NCBI GenBank assembly: GCA_009761415.1
Contig: QUOL01000003.1
Location: 1,984,001 to 2,048,000, forward strand
Source: Sarcomyxa edulis
Lineage: Eukaryota > Basidiomycota > Agaricomycetes > Agaricales > Mycenaceae
DNA: 64,000 nt
Reading direction: 5' to 3'
Shown: positions 15,809-25,805 of the stretch, piece by piece
Layout: every line of letters begins with the position of its first letter
Numbering within the stretch: position 1 is the stretch's first letter
The notes under the pieces: model-generated
What the model saw: only the letters and a program-made list of their open reading frames with translations
Told to the model about the DNA's origin: nothing
The model's database searches: none
Translations under genes and position numbers: made by a program

Positions 15809-18222
15809 GAAGAATGCCTCAAGATGTGTGGGCTCTCTGCTTACGCTGATGCTATCATCGGAACACTTGGAATTGAGTTCCGTAAACGCACTACTATCGG
15901 AGTTGAGCTTGCCGCGAAGGTGGGAGGTTCACAATTCTTTTCTCGTCAGGGTTTTTGAACTCAAAGTCACCATAACTAGCCCAGGTTGTTACTGTTCCTC
16001 GATGAACCCACATCCGGGTTGGACTCTCAAAGCGCCTGGGCAATAGTCTCATTTTTACGAAGCTTGGCGGACAACGGCCAGGCAATATTGTGCACGTACG
16101 TTAATTAGTCTCAACCTGAAATCTAAACTAGAACTAACGTTGAATGATAGAATCCATCAGGTGCGAACGACGGTACCAATGTCTGTCTACCTAACTAATA
16201 TGCAGACTCTCAGCCATCGGCGGAATTGTTTCAGGTACATCAAGAGGAATGAATTTGTAAACAGCTGACAAACTCTATGACTAGGTCTTCGATAGGCTTT
16301 TACTACTCCGGAAGGGCGGCCAGACTGTATATTTTGGTGATTTAGGTCACAACGCGACCACCATCATACAGTACTTTGAAAGAAATGGTGGCCGTAAATG
16401 TGCCCCTGATGAGAATCCGTGAGCTCTTATTCATATACCCCTTTATGTTGGCTCACAAAAGATGTATCTTTCCTTAGAGCTGAGTACCAACTCGATGTGA
16501 TCGGTGCCGGGGCGACTGCTAGGAGCGAACAAGACTGGCACGAAATCTGGAATAGTTCCCCCGAATGCACTCAAGCACTCAAGGAGTTCGAAGTCGTATA
16601 TGCGGAAGGTCGTGCGCGTCCTCCAGTTGAGATAACTGTTCGCTCTGAGTTTGCAGCTCCGTGGGGCTCTCAGGCTTGGGAACTAGTCAAACGTGGCGCT
16701 CTGGATAATTGGCGTGATCCCAACTATATTCTGGCTAAACTCAGTTTGAACGCTTTCGGTGGGCTATTCATCGGATTTACATTTTGGAGATCCAAAGACA
16801 CACAGCAAGGTTCTCAAAATAAGCTTTTCGTGCGTAGCTGTCTCCGTCTGCTGAAATAAACTCTTATTCTAGTCTCTTTGATTAGTCAATCTTCATGGCT
16901 ACTATTCTATGGTAAGCTTTTCGGTGGTTATTGCTACTGGTATATTGACAATTTCTGCTGCGGAACCACGACAGTGTTGGACTTGTGAATCAAATCCAGC
17001 TTCCCTTCATGCGTATGCGCCGCGTGTACGAAATCAGAGAGTCTCCGTCGCGCATGTGCGTTCTTCATCGTTTGGTGAAGATTGAATATACATTGATATC
17101 GGTTCCAGGTATTCATGGTCAGCCTTGGTCACCTCTATAATATTGGTGGAGTTACCATGGGATGTGGCGGGCTCTTCACTGTTGTTCTTAACCCTTTATT
17201 GGACCGTCGGCAAGTTTCATCAAGAACTATGATAGACATTTAGCTATTGACCCGTGCTCTTACAGGCTTCGAAACGAGTCGAGCTGGGTATACATATTTA
17301 GTACGCCGTCCTAGTCCTAGATTATGTACCATCCTGACGGTACAATTTTCATTAGATGTTGGGGATTGTATTCCCTATCTACTACGCAACTTTGGGGCAA
17401 CTAGTCGCAGCCATGTCGCCAAACCTAGAGATTGGAAACATCATTTTCAGTTTCCTGTTCTCCTTCGTAGTCGAATTGTAAGCGGTGTCCAACTAGGAAT
17501 GTGTATGTTTTTGCTAATGTCTAGATTAGTAATGGTGTTTTACAACCATACACACAACTTGGATGGTGGCAATGGATGTATGATCTTTCTCCATTCACAT
17601 ATCTAATTGAAGGTATGTTATCTTGATTTTCCAAGCCTTTCCAAGTAACAGCGGCTGACTTTCTCTCTTTCTAGGTCTATTGGGACAAGGTTGGTCTTAC
17701 TTCATGGGCCACACTACGTCCACTCACTTTTTCCCCTTTGAAATTAGCTATCGGCGGACAAGAACTGCACTGCTCTTCTGTAGAGTTTGTGACAGTCGTT
17801 CCACCTTCCGGTCAGACTTGCGGAACCTATATGAACAATTTCATTGCCTTCGCTGGCGGGTACTTGGAGGACGCTGCCGCCACCGAGTCCTGTCAGTTCT
17901 GCTCCATTCGGACTGCTGATGCGTATCTGGCATCTGGTTTCAACATCTACTATCATCACAGATGGAGAAACTTTGGCTTCATGATGGCTTTCATTACTTT
18001 CAATGTGGGTACTGTGCCACTCCTGTTATCATTATCTTGGAGACCTAACACATCATCACAGATATGCTGCATCTACCTATTCACTTACTTGTTCAGAATT
18101 CGTACCGGAGGGATTATGTCGCCGTTGAAGAGACTGTTCAAGCGCCGACCATAGAGGGGAGTTGCGTATACTGAGCATACATCCCTTTCATTCAATAGAA
18201 CATCATGGCCGCATACCCTATA

Positions 18223-19015
18223 CTAATTTTCTAGAACTACCCTGGAAATTCGGCCGATGGGACGTTCTGATTGCAAGACCTCGATGGGTTGGATAGAGGG
18301 CCTGTTCGAGTTGACGCTATGAGTGCTAGGTGGCAGTCTAACATGGATTGAAACTAAGGGGAAGAACAAAGAGCATTGGCAAGTAAAAGAAGGTTGTAAC
18401 GCTGTCCTGTTGCTGAACGATACTCGTGAACGTGAACGACGTCGACGCGAAGTCCTCGTGTGAGAGGGTGGCAGTGCCCGTGCCCAAAAAGGCAAATCTC
18501 CCATTTGTCTCCCAGACTCAACTGGGATTAAACAAGATTTCCTAAGCTAAAGGAGATAGACAATCTAATTTATGTATACTATGTCAGACTCTCTGTGGTG
18601 TCAGACCATAGAGAAAATCGTTTCCCGTGGCGGGAGCCCGACATCGAGGAGGAGGGAGGCTCGGGATTTCGCGGTGGCGGTGCTAGAGAAGTAAGCCTCG
18701 ATGGGGCGGATAGCGGATTCGTGGGGTGAAGTTCCCCATGGAACGGATGGAGGGTCGACCTGTGTAACTACCGATGGGCCCGATGGTGGACTTCAATATA
18801 GCTTCAATGGTAGAAGCCTTCATCAAGGGATGTGGATAGTCTCCGACCCTGTGCAGCAAGCCTCGATCGAGGGAATAGCGCATTTGTGAGGTGAAGTCCC
18901 CAATGGGGTGGATAGAGGGCTGAGATCTGAGATGTGAAAGCACCGATGGACTCGATGGTGAGCTTCAATGCTGAAATCCTTCATCGAGGGATAGCGCGGA
19001 TAGTGGGTTTTGGAT
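18223..19015. repeat. Degenerate tandem repeat region
   Basis: About 800 bases 3' of the ABC transporter carry imperfect copies of a ~160 base unit. One starts near 18694 (CCTCGATGGGGCGGATAG), the next near 18863 (CCTCGATCGAGGGAATAG), and a partial one lies near 18278. Shared pieces include GGTGAAGT(T)CCCCA, ACCGATGG..CGATGGTG and CTTCATC(A/G)AGGGAT. Short frames crossing it look like accidents of the repeat. No gene is recognised in 18155-19189. Confidence 0.6.
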
Positions 19016-19189
19016 GGCACGTACCCAAGGCAAGAGCCCTATCATAATATAGTGTATTACGGTGAAACCACATAAGTGCCCTATGGCCTCTATGTAAGTA
19101 CTATAGAGGTATTAGATGCTGTTAACCCTATAGTGGCTTAATGCAAAGACGTGGTTAGCCCCATCGGCTATATAGGGCAAACATCCTGG

Positions 19190-19626
19190 ATGGAACTTAC
19201 ACCTTCCTACAGGATCTCTGTCTTCATAGCTCTGTACGTGCCATCGATGTTGTTGCTCTTCAAGGGAGTATTACTGACATCAACCGTAGTGTTCTCCTGG
19301 AGGTAGCTGCAGCCGCTTATTCGTTCTCTGGTGGCGGAACGGATCTCCCTGCCTCAATCGCTATGGCATGTTTCCTCAGTGCCATCTTCGATCACCAGAG
19401 TGTACACAACGCTGGGAACTTCATCCACTGGTCCGCCCTCTCGTTCTACCTCATCTCTATGGCCTTGGCCGTCAAGTGCTCTTGGGCAGTATACGCCAAG
19501 GTTACTGGCGCTAATGACCTACGAAGCCACATCGCGAGTGCAATTGAAACTCTACGAGGCGAACCCGATAATTCCGTCAGATTAGAGGACGATGTGGAGA
19601 GTGGAGCATTGCTGCCTACGAACTAA
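19190..19626 (+). pseudogene. Partial duplicate of the multipass membrane protein gene
   Basis: This stretch matches the 3' end of the gene at 21499-22818. The last exon reads AAAAYSFSGGGTDLPASIAM, then FDHQSVHNAGNFIHWSALSF, and ends LEDDVESGALLPTN before the stop at 19624-19626. A preceding VFIALYVPS segment also matches. Sequences further upstream that encode the other membrane helices are not present, and the join between these two pieces is altered. Similarity continues past the stop codon to about 19705, up to the position where the MITE sits in the other copy. I infer a truncated segmental duplicate, probably non-functional, though the last exon has kept its frame. Confidence 0.65.
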
Positions 19627-19883
19627 TCTGCACCTAGTAGACCTTTGTGCTCCAATTAATTGCTATGTTTAACGTCAAGAAGTGGACATACAAACATCGA
19701 CTCTGGGGTGATAGCCGAAAGAACACATCTAGTATTTGAGCCGCTTCTCATTATCCACTTTGAGTCCTTCGAGGTCTAGCGATGAATAGCTGAACGTACA
19801 GTGTTGTAGTGTGAAACTGCCCCCTCTCGTCTGTTTACAGCATCAAGCTACTTCCCCAGCGGTAACACCGTTTCATCAACGAA

Positions 19884-21308
19884 TCACGGCGGTAGGTAGA
19901 TTGGTGGCCGTCGAAGTCTTCGAGATTCAACTGTAATATCCATGCCTCTATCTTCCCAGAACTCGATTTCGCGCAATATAACACGAGGATAGACCTCCCA
20001 ACGCTGAATGTGCACTGCTGTGAGTTGCGGAATTCCTCGACGAAATGACCGCATTCTCCAGTAAACGAAGTCGGTGACCGTATCGTCTCCTATGTAGCGG
20101 TAGTCAAACAATCTGATCTTTCGGAGATTCGGGAGTAGGCACGAGGACGGGGTATCTGTTGAGGTTGGAGTAAGACGCTGGAGGAATCTATCCCCTACGT
20201 GGTTGTCGAAACTGTGATCGGTCGGACTGGTATAAAAGCCCCTCAGTGCTAAGTCGACGAGGTTCGGCATGAAAGATAACAAGTCGACGAGCGTGTCGAA
20301 CGGTGCTACGTGGGGAAATCTGAATCTTTCCATGCTGAGGGCACACGATGAGCGGGTGATCATAGTTGACAATGTAGAGTTGAGGTCTTGATCGGATGCG
20401 AGGTCTTCCATAGGTGAGACGTTGATGATGAGGTTTCGAAGTTTAGGTAGAATGACACGGAATAGCAGAGCCTCAACCGTGAAACTCAAAGTCGTCATAT
20501 TGAGAGTCTGGAGGTTGGGAAGGGTAACGAGTTCATCGGCCATTTCGACGTCAATGGGTTCGATGATCGTAGACAACGAAAACTGCTCCAGATTCCTGCA
20601 TTGCTTCAGTATTTTCAGAATCTCGTTGGCATCGTATATGCAATTCAACTCTAGTTCCTGCAACTGATCCAATGACAGACCCGAAGCATGGCCACAATGA
20701 ACGTGTTCGTCCAAATGTAGTCGACGGACAGAAGACGTCTGTGTCCAACTAGAGAAGATGCTAACATCGAACGGGGGTATTGTCGTGGAAGAACCCGCGT
20801 GAACAGCGACGTCCTGCAGAAGGGGTACTTCTTGCGGACCAAGACGCGTCATGAAGTCATGATTGACCCATAAATCGAGGACTTGAACTCGATACATAAA
20901 TGGACCCAACAGTTCGACTAGAGAGTCATACATGCGTGGTTCGCGTGTGCCCAGAGAGATGAATAAAGGGCGTGTCCCGGATCTCGCGAGCCATGCCTTC
21001 GCTTTTTGGATGTAGTAATGCAAGGGAGCAGCCTTTGGCGCTGCGGATAGAATTCGCCAAGGGATCTCGATGTCGAGAGATGACCATAGTTCCGGGGTAG
21101 ATGTAGCGATCTCTCTCCATTCGGGACATATATAGGTCAGAAGAAGAGGAGCCTTCTTTTTGTTCAAGACGTGGTTCCGCGATGATGGTAGGCAATGAAC
21201 GAATATCTCCTGCAGTAGCTCGAGCGGGAGTCGTTTGATAGGCGATGGAAGTGCTCTGCGTAAACGTACGGCCCTCTTGTGCTTCGCATGTTTTTTCTTA
21301 TTAGGCAT
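19884..21308 (-). CDS. F-box protein with leucine-rich-repeat-like C-terminus
   Basis: A single uninterrupted frame of 474 codons. The start is the ATG at 21308 (MPNKKKHAKHKRAVRLRR); the frame is open further upstream but without an ATG. After a Lys/Arg-rich N-terminus comes an F-box-like motif (IKRLPLELLQEIFVHCLP), then a conserved-looking ICPEWREIATSTPELWSSL element usual in agaricomycete F-box proteins. The remainder has irregular Leu-rich repeats (LDQLQELELNCIY, LPNLQTLNMTTL, LPKLRNLIINV, LLPNLRKIRLFDY). F-box proteins recruit substrates to SCF ubiquitin ligases through Skp1; the substrate here is unknown. Such genes are highly expanded in mushroom fungi. It lies between the two copies of the membrane protein gene and is divergent from the complete one, with ~190 bases between start codons. 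Confidence 0.85.
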   Translation of the reverse strand: MPNKKKHAKHKRAVRLRRALPSPIKRLPLELLQEIFVHCLPSSRNHVLNKKKAPLLLTYICPEWREIATSTPELWSSLDIEIPWRILSAAPKAAPLHYYIQKAKAWLARSGTRPLFISLGTREPRMYDSLVELLGPFMYRVQVLDLWVNHDFMTRLGPQEVPLLQDVAVHAGSSTTIPPFDVSIFSSWTQTSSVRRLHLDEHVHCGHASGLSLDQLQELELNCIYDANEILKILKQCRNLEQFSLSTIIEPIDVEMADELVTLPNLQTLNMTTLSFTVEALLFRVILPKLRNLIINVSPMEDLASDQDLNSTLSTMITRSSCALSMERFRFPHVAPFDTLVDLLSFMPNLVDLALRGFYTSPTDHSFDNHVGDRFLQRLTPTSTDTPSSCLLPNLRKIRLFDYRYIGDDTVTDFVYWRMRSFRRGIPQLTAVHIQRWEVYPRVILREIEFWEDRGMDITVESRRLRRPPIYLPP

Positions 21309-21498
21309 ACGAGCGAAATCTCGGTTTCGGTATGCTGCCTCTGGTTGCAAAACCTGTGATCTCGTGTAGCTCGGCGATGGAAGGGGGTTGATTTGTGTGA
21401 AGAATGGAGTCTGACCCAGCCGCGGATGATGGTATGGACGACGACCGACGAGATATTTGCTGGCAGAGTCACGTCTCACGTCGACTTCAACTCTCGAT

Positions 21499-22818
21499 CA
21501 TGCAGACGCCGACAATGACATATATCCTCGGAACAATTCTAGACCTGTCTGGCGCTTATAACATCCCCCAGTCAAAAGTACTTGCTAGCAACTTGCTAGT
21601 ACCCACTTAGTAGGGGACTACCAGCTGGCCAGTTCTACGAGTACCCACTGGACACGCATAGCACTACTAGAACCGATAATCGACTCGTGAAATGGCAGAT
21701 TTATCGTCGTGCAATGTCATCCTCTTGAAGGTGTGCAGTGTTTAGTAAAATTGGGGGAGTCGTGGACTGATTATGCCCACAGATAGCCAATGTCCTCACC
21801 TACACGGCTTACATGATTCTCGATATTTTCAAAATACACCATTTCGTTTTTCGTGGCAAGGAAACATACGTGTCTCCTGCGCGTTGGGCATCTATTTTCC
21901 TGTGCGTCCTGCCTCATGATGATTCACTTGAGCTTGTCCAACCAATCTTCGCAGTTATGCCATTCATGTCCTGTTCATATGGACTCTGGTGTACCAGTTC
22001 TTCCCGAAAGGAAAGCAAATTATTATCGGCGAGATCTCGTGGCGTTTGCCCCTTCTCTTCACGATCAACATCCTCTACATTGTTTTCTGGGGCATTCGGT
22101 TTTATATATTTGCATTTATTCTTGCAGTGCTTTCTGGGTTATTGACTACAGTGAGTTGGTTATTTAGACCTACTCTCATTGTGACTACTAACAGAGGCGC
22201 AGCGCATATACTATACCACGATCAGAAAACATCACCGCGAACATAACTTCGCTGAACAAATTGCCATACATATCCCCTTTTCTCTCTTTCATGCCTGGAA
22301 TGTCCTTACAATTGTCACCACGGCATGCGAAATAATAGGCTTACAGTGGTATGGTGGTTACACCAACCTCGCGACTAAGGTTCTTGTCTTCATAGCCCTG
22401 TACGCGCTATCGTTCCTCTTCGTTGTATTCTCGCTAATTTTGAGATAGTGCCATCCTTCAGGTGGCTGCAGCCGCTTATTCGTTCTCTGGCGGTGGAGCA
22501 GATCTCCCTGCGTCCATCGCTATGGCATGGTTCCTCAGTGCCATCTATGACCATCAGAGTGTACACAATGCTGGACACTTCATCCACTGGTCCGCCCTCT
22601 CGTTCTCCCTTATCTCTGTAGCCTTGGCCGTCAAGTGCTCTTGGACCGTGTACGCTAGAGTTACTGGCGCTAGTGACCTACGGAGCCACTTTGCGAGTGC
22701 AATCGAAACACTTCGAGGCGAACCCGAGGGTCCGGTCAGGTTGGAGGACGATGTGGAGAGAGGAATCTTGCTGCCTACGAATAAGTCTGCACCGAGTAGA
22801 CCTTCGTGTTCGACTTGA
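21499..22818 (+). CDS. Multipass membrane protein, uncharacterised fungal family
   Basis: Spliced gene with several predicted hydrophobic helices. Exons after the first read IANVLTYTAYMILDIF...RWASIFP, then (after an intron with GTGCGT..CGCAG) YAIHVLFIWTLVYQFFPKG, EISWRLPLLFTINILYIVFW, IPFSLFHAWNVLTIVTTACE, TKVLVFIALYALSFLF, and a last exon AAAAYSFSGGGADLPASIAM...FSLISVALAVKCSWTVYARV. The cytosolic-looking tail is acidic. The first exon is uncertain: an ATG at 21500 opens a frame reading MQTPTMTYILGTILDLSGAY that meets a stop near 21608, so the true 5' splice pattern is unresolved and the gene could be damaged there. I recognise the family as common in Agaricomycetes but know no function. A partial copy lies at 19190-19626. 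Confidence 0.6.
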
Positions 22819-22853
22819 TTTCTGCGATAAACGTCGAAAGGTGGAAATACAAA

Positions 22854-23334
22854 TAGTGTCGTGGGCAGAATTATTTTGGTCCTCTTCTGCCGGCAGAATG
22901 GCAGAATGGCAATTGCCAGGGGTGGCAAGATTTGGCAAAATGAAATAAGGCTATTTTCTGACTACAAAACCCGTCTAGATAAGGAGCATTCACCAGGCAA
23001 TCCGTGAAATAAACCTTTCCAAAAATGGTTAATCTTACTATATTTAGTATTTCTGTCACTCATCCGTGACAAATGTGACATTCTGACGAGCCAAATTTAG
23101 CTGATTGCTGGCAATTTGCTGCTAAGTCTCATCTATCGTTTACCTCTCTGAACAAGATTTGTTGGATCCCTAAGACGTTGCCACTTTGGCCTGGAGATCC
23201 TCTCAACATAGGGCTATCCCCTCACAGCCACTGAAATTCTGCCAAATTCTGCCTCAGACATTCTGCCATCTGCCGGCAATTGCCATTTTGCCACGGCGAA
23301 TTGGCGAACTGGCAGAATTTTGCCAACAACACTA
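22854..23334. mobile_element. Non-autonomous hAT-type MITE, 481 bp
   Basis: The element starts TAGTGTCGTGGGCAGAATT and ends with the inverse of TAGTGTTGTTGGCAAAATT, 16 of 19 bases matching. It is flanked by a perfect 8 bp direct repeat, AATACAAA (22846-22853 and 23335-23342). The 8 bp duplication and the TAGTGT terminus fit the hAT superfamily. There is no coding capacity. Sub-terminal regions are packed with GGCAGAAT, GGCAATTGCC and GGCAAAAT words in both orientations, as expected for transposase-binding clusters. It sits just 3' of the membrane protein gene and ~220 bases before the SPP2-like gene. Confidence 0.85.
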
Positions 23335-23553
23335 AATACAAAGGTGGAATCCAACATGAGGCGTGCTTATTTAATCTGTATAGGTGTATATCTGTTCAAG
23401 TAGAATTTTGTTCATTACCTGACAGGTCTAGCGCTCTGAAATTGTAAATATCACTTCGAAGGAGGCCTTGATCTTTTGAGTCAACGGCGGAGTCTCAAAT
23501 CAAGACTCGTTCTGACGTTGAAGTTGAACCGCCTCTTTCATCGTACGGGCTCG

Positions 23554-25008
23554 ATGTCAAACTCAACGTCTACCCCAAAAGTTTCCTTCACTATCCGTCG
23601 ACCAACTCCAGTTTCCCGGGCAACCTCGTCGGGCGCTGAATCTGATAGTTCATCCTTCAAAGTCCCTTCCTTACCTCGCCATCTCACAAACTCCAATGAC
23701 TCTACGCCAGGCAGCCCTCTCGCTCGCAGTACCAATTCCTCCCCAAAACCCCCCAAACACAGTGACAGACGACCTTACTACAACGAAGAGCCAGACTCCA
23801 GCGACGAAGATGACAATGAGCTCCAAGACGAGCTCGTAACAGGCTTTGATAGATTCGGCGTACAGCGGTGTGTCCATCCTCTTCTTCCTTACTCAGGTAA
23901 ATCTCAACTCACAAAAGTCCTATTCGGTAACTACAAATGTGATAGTCTGAAGCCGAAAAAAGCACCGCAAGGCCCACTCGTTATTCCGGCTTTGCAAAAC
24001 CGGGATTGGCGAGAGATGGCTCGGAAACGTAAGAGTGCGACTCAGTATGTTCCTGCTAGCGCAAAAGCGGAGACGGGTAAAGATGGGAGTGTTGGTGGTC
24101 TTGGTGTGAGGGACACTATCAATTCGGGACCGGTCTTGGTTGGGTTACAGGTCAAGAAAGACCACGATCACACTATGAAGCAGGAGGACGAAGATATGGA
24201 AGGGATAGAACAGGAAGGGGGAGGAACGATAAAGAAGGAGGAAGACGAAGAAACGGAGGATCAGAAAGCTCTACGAGCCATCCTCGCTGGTACGGACGCG
24301 AACGAAGGGCCTTTAATCGACATCATTCCAATTACGGCACCCGTATCCGAGACTGATGCGTATAAACAAGACGTCGAAGACCTCCCAGATGCAGCTACGT
24401 TGGAGGACTATAATCGTGTACCTGTATCGCAGTTCGGCGCTGCTCTACTGCGAGGAATGGGATGGAAAGAGGGAACAGCTGCCTCTAGGAAGAAAGGAAA
24501 AGGGCTGGTTGAACCTTACTTGCCTGAAGCGAGGCCTGCTTTGCTGGGAATTGGTGCGAAAGAGAGGGAAGTTCTTGATGACGGTTCGACGAAGAAAGGT
24601 CGAGGCGGCGCTAATAAAAGGCCTGAGAGGAGATATGTTCCTGTGATCAAGAAGGAGAGGGAAGGTAATGGGGCTTTGGTCAGAACAAGAGATGGTGAAG
24701 AGACACCTGGTTCAGGTTCGAGTTCATCAGCACGAGACAAAGATAGGAGGAGGCATCGGTCCCGTTCGAGGTCGCCTAGACGTGCACCTGGTACTACTTC
24801 AGTCTCACAGTCGAGACGGAGCTCCAGGTCGCCAGAACGTAAGGACAAGGACCGGTCTGATCGAGACAGGGATCATGATGATCGACGGAAGGATGGCGGG
24901 AGACGTGGATACGAGAGGGATGGTGACAGGCGTAGGGATGATTCTGACCGCCATCGCGATATCGAGCGACGACGAGATCGCTCGCCGGACAGGAAGAGAC
25001 GGTATTAA
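23554..25008 (+). CDS. SPP2: Pre-mRNA splicing factor SPP2-like, G-patch protein
   Basis: The start is the ATG at 23554 (MSNSTSTPKVSFTIRRPTP); the frame is open upstream without an ATG. After a Ser-rich acidic N-terminus comes the conserved box PQGPLVIPALQNRDWREMA, typical of Spp2/GPKOW/MOS2. Next is an acidic Lys/Glu region, then the Spp2 G-patch (VSQFGAALLRGMGWKEG). The C-terminus is a long Arg/Asp/Ser-rich tail. Spp2 activates the DEAH helicase Prp2 before the first splicing step through this G-patch. An in-frame 78 base segment at 23868-23945 has GT..AG ends; splicing it joins GVQR to LKPKKAPQG, as in the family. Retention would add 26 residues without a stop, so two isoforms are possible. 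Confidence 0.85.
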   Translation: MSNSTSTPKVSFTIRRPTPVSRATSSGAESDSSSFKVPSLPRHLTNSNDSTPGSPLARSTNSSPKPPKHSDRRPYYNEEPDSSDEDDNELQDELVTGFDRFGVQRCVHPLLPYSGKSQLTKVLFGNYKCDSLKPKKAPQGPLVIPALQNRDWREMARKRKSATQYVPASAKAETGKDGSVGGLGVRDTINSGPVLVGLQVKKDHDHTMKQEDEDMEGIEQEGGGTIKKEEDEETEDQKALRAILAGTDANEGPLIDIIPITAPVSETDAYKQDVEDLPDAATLEDYNRVPVSQFGAALLRGMGWKEGTAASRKKGKGLVEPYLPEARPALLGIGAKEREVLDDGSTKKGRGGANKRPERRYVPVIKKEREGNGALVRTRDGEETPGSGSSSSARDKDRRRHRSRSRSPRRAPGTTSVSQSRRSSRSPERKDKDRSDRDRDHDDRRKDGGRRGYERDGDRRRDDSDRHRDIERRRDRSPDRKRRY

Positions 25009-25187
25009 GTCATCTGATGTTCATGTAGGATAGCTGTATTTATGTCGAGCAGGAATTCACCGCAGAACCGTAACATAGTTTCCCGCGGCACGTGGTATCT
25101 AGTGGCAGTGCTCGTTGCTTGGCTTTGCTTTATTTCGGGGCCAAGGCTAGCCATGAGCTTGACCGCCAGTCTTTCACAACAGCGACC

Positions 25188-25805
25188 ATGTCATTGGCGA
25201 GAGCTGCCTTGCTTGCTCGCCCTCGCCCAGCCACTCTTCTTATCCACCAAACCAGACAATCATCATCCGATACCCATGCACACCACGATGAGCATCATCA
25301 TGATGCCTACGAGGACCATACAGAATACCCAAAGGAAGGTTCGTAGCGTCGTCAGTTACGATCGCGACCTTTACTGACACTAGCTTCACAGAATTCATAA
25401 GCCGTTTCTGGCTGAGGACCGCTGCTATTGCGGTCCTAGGATATACCTACTACAAATACGCCCCTTCTCCGAGCTCAGATTCCTACATCACGCGCTGGCT
25501 CGCTGGAACGACACCAGCGAAGGACTACTGGCTAGCTAAGGACGCAGAGCACACTGCAGGGTCTTTTGCACTCTCGCAGGAACACATGTTATTCAGCGAC
25601 GCAAAGACTCGTCCAGTTCATCGTTACCGGTATCCTCAGTGCGTACAAGTTTACAAGTTCGTGTGTTCAGAACGGTATATAAGTCTAATCATTTCGCAAC
25701 AGGGTCTTCGACCAGATTTCTCCGCACAACCGAAAGGTCGGAGATCACATTGACGTGAGAAATCTCAGAGTGAAGGGAGACGTCGACGATTTACCTAGAG
25801 TATGA
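25188..25805 (+). CDS. Small mitochondrial inner-membrane protein, possible complex I accessory subunit
   Basis: Three exons, with introns at 25339-25391 and 25639-25702. The N-terminus MSLARAALLARPRPATLLI is Arg/Ala-rich and fits a mitochondrial presequence. It is followed by a His/Asp-rich spacer. A single hydrophobic helix follows (LRTAAIAVLGYTYYKYAP). The rest is a soluble domain with ITRWLAGTTPAKDYWLAK and RPVHRYRYPQVFDQISPHN. This layout resembles the fungal NADH:ubiquinone oxidoreductase accessory subunit of about 17.8 kDa. I rely on remembered motif resemblance, so the function is tentative; mitochondrial location is better supported. It lies ~180 bases after the SPP2-like gene on the same strand. 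Confidence 0.65.

Larger units (their letters stand above)
2488..18154 (+). pseudogene. PDR-type (ABCG) ABC transporter, C-terminal half, split by a retrotransposon
   Basis: Exons encode the second half of a pleiotropic drug resistance transporter, a plasma-membrane ATP-driven efflux pump. Left of the insertion lie the linker, Walker A (GASGAGKTT, split by an intron at 2675-2731) and [20 protein letters not shown]. Right of it come RTTIGVELAAK, Walker [39 protein letters not shown], then membrane domain 2 and the Cys-rich loop (SGQTCGTYM...CQFCSIRT). The stop is at 18152-18154. Introns are short; one at 17210-17265 appears to be GC-AG (GCAAGT donor). The right-hand exons look intact in frame. 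The first half (NBD1-TMD1) is absent and no ATG starts the remaining frame; 2488 only marks the first recognisable sequence. The 12.7 kb element lies between the exon ending at 3018 and the exon starting at 15805. I infer a 5'-truncated copy later disrupted by the element. Confidence 0.9.

Noticed and set aside
21580..21680. A second small inverted-repeat element (two GTACCCACT copies)
   Set aside because: I could not find matching ends or a target duplication; it may be part of the first exon and intron of the membrane protein gene.
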